20,771 bases of DNA. Source: an uncultured Coprococcus sp. (GTDB lineage: Bacteria; Bacillota_A; Clostridia; Lachnospirales; Lachnospiraceae). The notes beneath the pieces are model-generated. The model saw nothing but the letters and a program-made list of their open reading frames with translations. It was not told the origin of the DNA and ran no database searches. The DNA lies in NCBI GenBank assembly GCA_900767685.1, contig CAAGAB010000076.1:1-20771 (forward strand). The letters run 5' to 3'. Shown in pieces: positions 16,223-20,771 of the stretch; position 1 is the first letter of the stretch; every line of letters begins with the position of its first letter. A program made the translations under genes and the position numbers.

Positions 16223-16393
16223 ATGAGAAGAACTTCTGTGTTTTACAGGGGTATGAAGAGCCATAGTATGTTGTCAATTCCGGGTATTATATGTATAATC
16301 CTAGTTGTATTATATGTTCTGATGATACTTTACATGCACAGCTTCATACCGCTAATTTGTAAAGCGCATGAAGAAGAAATATTGATATATTAG
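16223..16393 (+). CDS. Possible 56-residue single-span membrane peptide
   Basis: An ATG-started frame encodes 56 residues. It has a basic N-terminus (MRRTSVFYRGMK), one strongly hydrophobic stretch (about residues 18-45, including 'IICIILVVLYVLMILYM') and an acidic end (HEEEILIY). The layout of basic residues, helix and acidic residues is typical of small membrane proteins and unusual for chance reading of a gap. Against it, the ribosome site is poor (ACGGAG abuts the ATG) and an in-frame stop lies at 16214. Internal ATGs at 16253 and 16268 are no better placed. It could be a real small gene at the end of the MoxR operon, a remnant, or chance. Confidence 0.33.
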   Translation: MRRTSVFYRGMKSHSMLSIPGIICIILVVLYVLMILYMHSFIPLICKAHEEEILIY

Positions 16394-16535
16394 TTACAGA
16401 GCGTGCTGTCGCAAATGTGTTTTTCATTGGAGCATAAAGTATATCAGAACAGAAATTTATAGGAATATTTGTCAAAATATTATAACTATGTGTTCTGATA
16501 TCGGAATACAATAGAGTAAGATGGAGAATACAGAC

Positions 16536-17411
16536 ATGATACAGGATATAGAACCACAGAGGTTTAATAATCAATATAGTAACAGGAGAGAACCAGAGGA
16601 TCACGATATGGTTCTCTCTTTTTCTGAGAAAATGATATTTGCAAAGGTGATGGACGATGAGAACCGGCTAGTGTTTATGACGTACGGTGAACTGAAGAAA
16701 ATAACTGGATGCGATAGGAAAATAGGAGATCTGGTTTATCTCTTTTCAATAGATGATACCGCATATTTTATGTGGAATGGAGATAACAGACTTGCTGCCC
16801 CGGGCTATGAATACCGAAGCATGTATAAGACAAGGGCTTGCTATCCGAAGACTGCGGTTCTTGCGGCGGCGACAGGCTGGCATCTGTCGCTTTGGTACAG
16901 GACCAACAGGTTCTGTGGTGCCTGTGGAGAGAGAACTGTTCATGATGAGAAAGAGCGGATGCTCAGATGTCCGTCATGCGGCAGGCTGATATTTCCAGTC
17001 ATAGCTCCTGCTGTCATAGTGGGCGTGATCGACGGCGACAGGATCATACTTACCACATATGCGGGCAGGGAGTACAAGAGATATGCCCTGATAGCGGGAT
17101 TTACCGAGATAGGGGAGAGCGCTGAGCAGACCGTCAGACGGGAGGTCATGGAGGAGGTCGGCATCAGCGTTAAGAATATCACTTATTACAAGTCACAGCC
17201 ATGGGGCTATGACAGCAATCTTCTCATGGGTTATTTCTGTCAGGCAGACATACCAGAGGGCGGTGACGGACATCTGACCATAGACAGACAGGAGCTTGCA
17301 ACCGGAGAGTGGGTGAACCGTGATGATATTCCAGACTATCCGGAGCACCTGAGCCTCACACATGAGATGATGGTATACTTTAAAGAGCACGGACAGGAAG
17401 TGTTTAAGTGA
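16536..17411 (+). CDS. nudC: NAD(+) diphosphatase, NudC-type Nudix hydrolase
   Basis: A 291-residue cytoplasmic enzyme expected to split NAD(H) to NMN(H) and AMP, and possibly to remove NAD caps from RNA. A four-Cys zinc ribbon (CGAC ... CPSC, residues 127-148) comes before the Nudix box 'GFTEIGESAEQT...REVMEEVGI' (188-210), which fits GX5EX7REUXEEXGU. The NudC-specific motif after it reads 'SQPWGYDSN' (from 220), where the E. coli form is SQPWPFPxS. An ATG at 16521 gives five more residues. I prefer 16536 because GGAGA at 16523 is well placed and the protein then begins 'MIQDIEPQRFNNQY', like clostridial NudC proteins as I recall them. A third ATG at 16608 also has a site (AGAGGA) but lies in a hairpin. 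No linked NAD gene is visible. Confidence 0.9.
   Translation: MIQDIEPQRFNNQYSNRREPEDHDMVLSFSEKMIFAKVMDDENRLVFMTYGELKKITGCDRKIGDLVYLFSIDDTAYFMWNGDNRLAAPGYEYRSMYKTRACYPKTAVLAAATGWHLSLWYRTNRFCGACGERTVHDEKERMLRCPSCGRLIFPVIAPAVIVGVIDGDRIILTTYAGREYKRYALIAGFTEIGESAEQTVRREVMEEVGISVKNITYYKSQPWGYDSNLLMGYFCQADIPEGGDGHLTIDRQELATGEWVNRDDIPDYPEHLSLTHEMMVYFKEHGQEVFK
16586..16623 (+). terminator. Terminator-like hairpin inside the 5' end of nudC
   Basis: A perfect 10-bp stem (16586-16595 with 16609-16618), GAGAGAACCA against TGGTTCTCTC, with a 13-nt loop, is followed by TTTTT at 16619-16623. It covers residues about 18-29 of NudC and hides the internal ATG at 16608. It has the form of an intrinsic terminator or attenuator although it lies in coding sequence. 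Whether it works is unknown. Confidence 0.5.
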
Positions 17412-17506
17412 CAAGTAGAGTTAAGATGTAATATCCATTGAATATCCGGACGGGTGGTCATTGTCGTTTTCAAGCCACCACAGGATTCCCTTTTTACGTT
17501 TTAGGT

Positions 17507-17526
17507 AATAACACATCAGTGTTATT
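17507..17526 (+). other. Small hairpin in the gap after nudC, weak terminator candidate
   Basis: A perfect 8-bp stem, AATAACAC against GTGTTATT, with loop ATCA, is followed by a short T-rich run (TGTTTGT). It lies 96 nt behind the nudC stop. The rest of the 334-nt gap 17412-17745 shows only the promoter listed next and no convincing gene. Confidence 0.35.
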
Positions 17527-17608
17527 TGTTTGTCATACATACACTATATTGCAGGACTTACTACAAATACCCTACGGGCAGAAAAAAGATTATTTAAGTT
17601 TTAGACGG

Positions 17609-17638
17609 TTGTGTAAATGTATGGAGTTATTGTATTAT
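17609..17638 (+). promoter_or_regulatory. Probable sigma-A-type promoter of the lipoprotein gene at 17746
   Basis: TTGTGT at 17609-17614, an 18-nt spacer, then TATTAT at 17633-17638. The start would lie near 17645, giving about 100 nt of leader before the chosen ATG. Confidence 0.5.
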
Positions 17639-17745
17639 AGACAAATCGAGGATATGGATACTTGAGAAAAATATGGGAGAATGTTTCTTTATATAATAAG
17701 ACATTAAAAATGGGCTTATATCGAGAAAAAAGGGGTAAATGGAAT

Positions 17746-18447
17746 ATGAAAAAGACAGGAATTGTGATATGTGTGCTTGCGGCACTGGTGGGACTTGCGG
17801 GATGTTCATCAGTGGTAAGCAGTGATAAAACAGATAGAACCAAATCGGGTATAGAGAGTCAAGAAAAGTTCAAGGTCAATACACCGGATGAGGAGTGGTT
17901 CAAGGAGACTGCCCTAGATGTGGCGGCTTCGGTGAACGAACTTGCAAATGATGAAGCTTATATAAAGATAATGGGCGGAAGTGACGAGGTTGCTGAAGTC
18001 GCAAGTGACTGGGGTGATAATATAGCCGACACAAGTGGCAAGATTGCAGTTGTGATAATCTCGGATAAAGCAGCAAAATTCATTATGGGGCAGACTGATG
18101 GTGAAACGTCCCTGTCCGATACGGCCAGAGACCGTGTTGAAAAAAATGCGTGCTTGGCATTTGGAAATTATGTGACCGCCAGCGCTGGGGGAGCGAGTGC
18201 ATTGGCGGCCTCATCAATACTTAGGTATGATCAGGCGTATGTAGTAAGTGAACCGGTGCTGGATCAGGTGTGGGTGATCCCAGCTGGGGAGGAATGTGCA
18301 CTGTGGATAGCCTATAGTAACTGTGGTGACGGAATAGTGAGCGTGAGTGGAAGTTACATGGCACTCCCTGATGGTCAGACTGTGGAGGAGGCTGCGGATT
18401 CACTGTTCAGTACGTGGGGGTTAGAAGTAGAGGTGCACGAGTGGTAA
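17746..18447 (+). CDS. Lipoprotein of unknown function
   Basis: A 233-residue lipoprotein. The signal 'MKKTGIVICVLAALVGLAGC' places the lipid Cys at 20. AGGGGT at 17731-17736 is 9 nt upstream, so this ATG is preferred over the in-frame ATG at 17662, which would add 28 residues before the signal. I recognise no family. The mature part begins with a polar linker, then an Ala/Asp/Glu-rich stretch with likely helices (about 45-130), a small-residue run 'ASAGGASALAASS' (about 148-160) and a beta-like C-terminal part ('AYVVSEPVLDQVWVIPAG', 'CALWIAYSNCGDGIVSVSGS') with two late Cys residues. It stands alone behind its own promoter. Its stop abuts the remnant of an unrelated LRR gene, so its 3' end may lie at a rearrangement point. 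Confidence 0.8.
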   Translation: MKKTGIVICVLAALVGLAGCSSVVSSDKTDRTKSGIESQEKFKVNTPDEEWFKETALDVAASVNELANDEAYIKIMGGSDEVAEVASDWGDNIADTSGKIAVVIISDKAAKFIMGQTDGETSLSDTARDRVEKNACLAFGNYVTASAGGASALAASSILRYDQAYVVSEPVLDQVWVIPAGEECALWIAYSNCGDGIVSVSGSYMALPDGQTVEEAADSLFSTWGLEVEVHEW

Positions 18448-18449
18448 AG

Positions 18450-18628
18450 TCACTTTGTAAGAATCCTGAGCTTGAAAATCTTGTATGTTCAGGCAACAAG
18501 ATAACCAGACTTGATGTGAGTAAGAACAAAAAGATGAAGATAAGCTGGATGTCAGAAAGAATAAAAAGCTTACAGCGAAGAGCGGCATTATTGATGCAGA
18601 CAAGGGCGTAAAAATTATAAAAAAGTAA
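18450..18628 (+). pseudogene. Frameshifted C-terminal remnant of a leucine-rich-repeat protein
   Basis: Directly behind the lipoprotein stop, one frame reads 'NPELENLVCSGNKITRLDVS' then KNKKM, a clear repeat of the 'L.C..N.I..LDVSKN' type. Near 18536 the reading continues in another frame as 'KLDVRKNKKLTAKSGIIDAD' followed by KGVKIIKK and TAA at 18626-18628. The two parts join smoothly as one LRR tail only if a frameshift is assumed. There is no start, no signal and no upstream LRR part, so this is the 3' end of a lost gene. Its repeat type differs from the BspA-type LRRs of the two large surface proteins. Confidence 0.75.
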
Positions 18629-18753
18629 ATAATATAGCTCTCATAGACGGATTCAGGATGATTTTATAGATACAAAATACAATTATCCATATCATTTTGT
18701 TAGATATAGTTGTAAAATAACAATAATGATGTACATGGTATATGGACGGCGAT

Positions 18754-18778
18754 AATAAAGGGCGATAAGCCCTTTATT
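18754..18778 (+). terminator. Possible terminator before the TAXI gene
   Basis: A perfect 10-bp stem, AATAAAGGGC against GCCCTTTATT, with a 5-nt loop GATAA, ends in TTATTTC. The T-run is short. The flanking A- and T-rich arms could let it act in both directions. It separates the lipoprotein/LRR-remnant stretch from the TAXI-gltS pair. Confidence 0.5.
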
Positions 18779-18861
18779 TCGTGTTATACGCGATTGTTGT
18801 ATGGTGGTGGCAATAGCGAAGAGAAAGATCTTTCGCCAAGTCACATAAGGAGGAAAATAAA

Positions 18862-19839
18862 ATGAAACTGAAAAAGATAAAAAGATTGGCTGCAGCGGGG
18901 GTAGCCATGCTGATGACGTTCTCCCTTGCCGGGTGTGGAGCGGGCAGCAGATCCGTGAAGCTTGGTGCAGCGGGAGTTGGCGGTGGGTATTATGCCTTCT
19001 CAAATGCATTTGCGCAGATGGCAGTGGCAGCGGACGAAGATCTTGAATTTGAAGTAAAGGCGACTGCGGGATCTACAGCGAATATAAGACTCCTGTCAGA
19101 TGGGTATATTGATATGGCTATAGCACAGGCAGATCTGGTGGATGCAGCCTACAATGGAACAGGGGTCACAGATAAGAAGCGGTATCGTGGTTACTCGGCG
19201 GTTGCCAGTCTGTACACTGAGGCGTGTCAGATCGTGGTGAGGGCTGACTCAGGCATAGACAGCCTGGATGATCTTCAGGGCAAGAAAGTTTCCGTTGGCG
19301 AGGAAGAATCAGGAACCCAGAGAAATGCAGAGCAGATACTTAAGATGACAGGTCTTGTGGAATCCCTTGTAGACACAGTAAATCTCGATTATGTGGATGC
19401 GGCAAATGAACTCAAATCAGGCCAGATAGATGCATTCTTCTGTACAGCAGGTATACAGACTTCAGTGATCGAGGAGCTGTCTAAAGAGTGCACTGTGAAG
19501 CTTATCGGAATAGATGATAAATGTAGGGACAGGCTTAAATCCGTGTATGGCTTCTATACAGATTACACCATACCAGCGGGAACATACGAAGGACAGGATC
19601 AGGACGTTGAGACTCTTGGGGTTAGAGCTGTGCTTCTTGCAAGAGATGATATGGATGAGGAAATAGTGGAGGAGCTCACAGGACTTCTCTTTGAACATTC
19701 GCAGGATATACAGTATTCCATAGCACTCACTTTCCAGATCGACGAGAGCGAGGCTGTGAAGAACGTGACCATTCCATTTCATGATGGTGCGAAAGCTTAT
19801 TATCAGAAAAAAGGGATAGAGATCCCGGCTGAACAGTAG
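18862..19839 (+). CDS. TAXI-family substrate-binding lipoprotein (TRAP-type)
   Basis: A 325-residue extracellular binding protein tethered by lipid at Cys25 ('MLMTFSLAGC'). Family hallmarks are clear: 'GVGGGYYAFSNAFAQM' (39-54), 'ATAGSTANIRLLSDGYIDMA' (68-87), 'QADLVDAAYNGTG' (89-101), 'IVVRADSGIDSLDDLQGKKV' (124-143) and 'SVGEEESGTQRNAEQIL' (144-160). TAXI proteins of TRAP systems bind organic acids or amino acids such as glutamate or 2-oxoglutarate. They are normally paired with a fused TRAP membrane subunit. None follows here; the next gene is gltS, 124 nt downstream. AAGGAGG gives a strong ribosome site. The substrate is probably glutamate or a related acid, judged only from the neighbour. 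Confidence 0.92.
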   Translation: MKLKKIKRLAAAGVAMLMTFSLAGCGAGSRSVKLGAAGVGGGYYAFSNAFAQMAVAADEDLEFEVKATAGSTANIRLLSDGYIDMAIAQADLVDAAYNGTGVTDKKRYRGYSAVASLYTEACQIVVRADSGIDSLDDLQGKKVSVGEEESGTQRNAEQILKMTGLVESLVDTVNLDYVDAANELKSGQIDAFFCTAGIQTSVIEELSKECTVKLIGIDDKCRDRLKSVYGFYTDYTIPAGTYEGQDQDVETLGVRAVLLARDDMDEEIVEELTGLLFEHSQDIQYSIALTFQIDESEAVKNVTIPFHDGAKAYYQKKGIEIPAEQ

Positions 19840-19963
19840 TTGTCAGCTGCTGATAATAAATATACTGAATGCGGAAAAGAATATATGCAGATGATATTGG
19901 GTGAAATGGTATCTGATCACGGATGTCTGCATGTGTATATAATATAGATAAGAGAGGTCTTAC

Positions 19964-20771
19964 ATGGAGATACAGATAGATATGTATCAGACACTGGCGG
20001 TGTCAGTTCTGGTACTTATATTGGGACAGTTTTTAAAGAAAAGAATTAATTTCCTGGAGAAATTCTGCATACCGGCGCCGGTCATAGGAGGTCTGCTTTT
20101 CGCAGTCCTGACATGTGTGTGTTACAGTCTTGGCATAGCAGAATTTACATTTGACGACACGCTTAGAGAGGTGTGCATGGTATTCTTCTTCACATCAGTT
20201 GGATTCCAGGCAAATCTTAAGGTGTTGAAGAGCGGAGGAAAATCGTTGTTCATATTCCTTGGATTGGTTGTGGTGCTCATAGTGTTTCAGAATTTCTTAG
20301 CACTCGGGGTGAGTAAGCTGCTGCACCTTGATCCGCTTGTTGGCTTGTGTACAGGTTCCATTCCTATGGTAGGTGGTCATGGAACTGCAGGAGCGTTTGG
20401 CCCGGTGCTGGAGGATTTTGATGTCAAGGGGGCAACCACTATATGCACGGCTGCGGCAACATTTGGACTTATCGCAGGAAGTCTTATAGGCGGACCTATA
20501 GGCAAGAGACTCATAGACAGGAAGAAGCTTCTGGACACTGCAGTTGCTGAGGACGACAGTATACTGGTTGAGGATGAGAAGAAACATGAGCGTCATACCA
20601 ATATGTATGCGGCAGCAGTGTTTCAGCTCATCATAGCAGTAGGAATAGGAACCATCATATCGGAACTCCTCACAAAGACAGGGCTTACATTCCCTATATA
20701 TATAGGTGCGATGATCGCGGCTGCGGTCATCAGAAATATCGGAGAGTATTCCGGTAAGTTTGATATTTATA
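19964..20771 (+). CDS. gltS: Sodium/glutamate symporter GltS, 3' end outside window
   Basis: An open frame of 269 codons runs to the window edge; full GltS proteins are about 400 residues. It carries family motifs: 'FCIPAPVIGGLLFAV' near residue 34, 'FFFTSVGFQANLKVLKSGGK' near 77, and the hallmark 'GGHGTAGAFGPVL' near 131, then 'AAATFGLIAGSLIGGPIGKR' before a charged cytoplasmic loop. GltS imports glutamate with sodium through the cytoplasmic membrane. AGAGAGG at 19951-19957 serves the ATG. A TATAAT at 19938-19943 without a clear -35 box leaves room for an own promoter, but no terminator separates it from the TAXI gene. Confidence 0.93.
   Translation, partial: MEIQIDMYQTLAVSVLVLILGQFLKKRINFLEKFCIPAPVIGGLLFAVLTCVCYSLGIAEFTFDDTLREVCMVFFFTSVGFQANLKVLKSGGKSLFIFLGLVVVLIVFQNFLALGVSKLLHLDPLVGLCTGSIPMVGGHGTAGAFGPVLEDFDVKGATTICTAAATFGLIAGSLIGGPIGKRLIDRKKLLDTAVAEDDSILVEDEKKHERHTNMYAAAVFQLIIAVGIGTIISELLTKTGLTFPIYIGAMIAAAVIRNIGEYSGKFDIY

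Noticed and set aside
16213..16254. 13-codon ATG frame overlapping the small membrane ORF
   Set aside because: Too short, no hydrophobic or other recognisable character, and no better ribosome site.
17438..17665. 75-codon open frame between nudC and the lipoprotein gene
   Set aside because: The residue mix looks random, there is no ribosome site, and it spans the likely hairpin and promoter.

Overview
The window looks like part of the chromosome of a Gram-positive, gut-type Clostridia member, most likely Lachnospiraceae. The reasons are AGGAGG-type ribosome sites, frequent ATA and AGA codons, three lipobox lipoproteins, a T-box leader, and BspA-like leucine-rich proteins carrying Listeria-Bacteroides (InlB B-type) repeats with a clostridial-style FN3 tail. 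All genes I can support lie on the + strand. Family names come from motif reading, not from database searches.

Left part (1-3874): a truncated GlnQ-type ABC ATPase remnant and an intact EamA/DMT exporter, followed by a promoter and a T-box riboswitch with its terminator. The T-box controls a CstA-type carbon-starvation transporter, whose transcript ends at a strong terminator at 3830-3874.

Central part (4065-16067): six genes with short gaps (45, 43, 43, 3 and 13 nt) behind one good promoter and with no internal terminator seen. The order is two large paralogous secreted repeat proteins, a MoxR AAA+ ATPase, a lipoprotein with TTEA repeats and a Gly/Asp-rich tail, a membrane protein with an extracellular transglutaminase-like domain, and a DUF58 protein. 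MoxR, DUF58 and transglutaminase form a known conserved trio of unclear mechanism. Here the trio is linked to surface proteins, and the catalytic Cys of the transglutaminase-like domain reads as Ser (Ser509). This operon is the best candidate in the window for an undescribed cell-surface system: a MoxR-driven module acting with repeat adhesins, an elongated lipoprotein and a probable pseudo-transglutaminase.

Right part (16068-20771): a gap with a possible 56-residue membrane peptide, a NudC-type NAD diphosphatase with a terminator-like hairpin inside its 5' coding region, an unrecognised lipoprotein, a frameshifted tail of a lost leucine-rich-repeat gene, and a TAXI-family substrate-binding lipoprotein followed by a GltS-type sodium/glutamate symporter that runs off the window. 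The TAXI-GltS pair, with no TRAP permease between them, is the second most interesting point.
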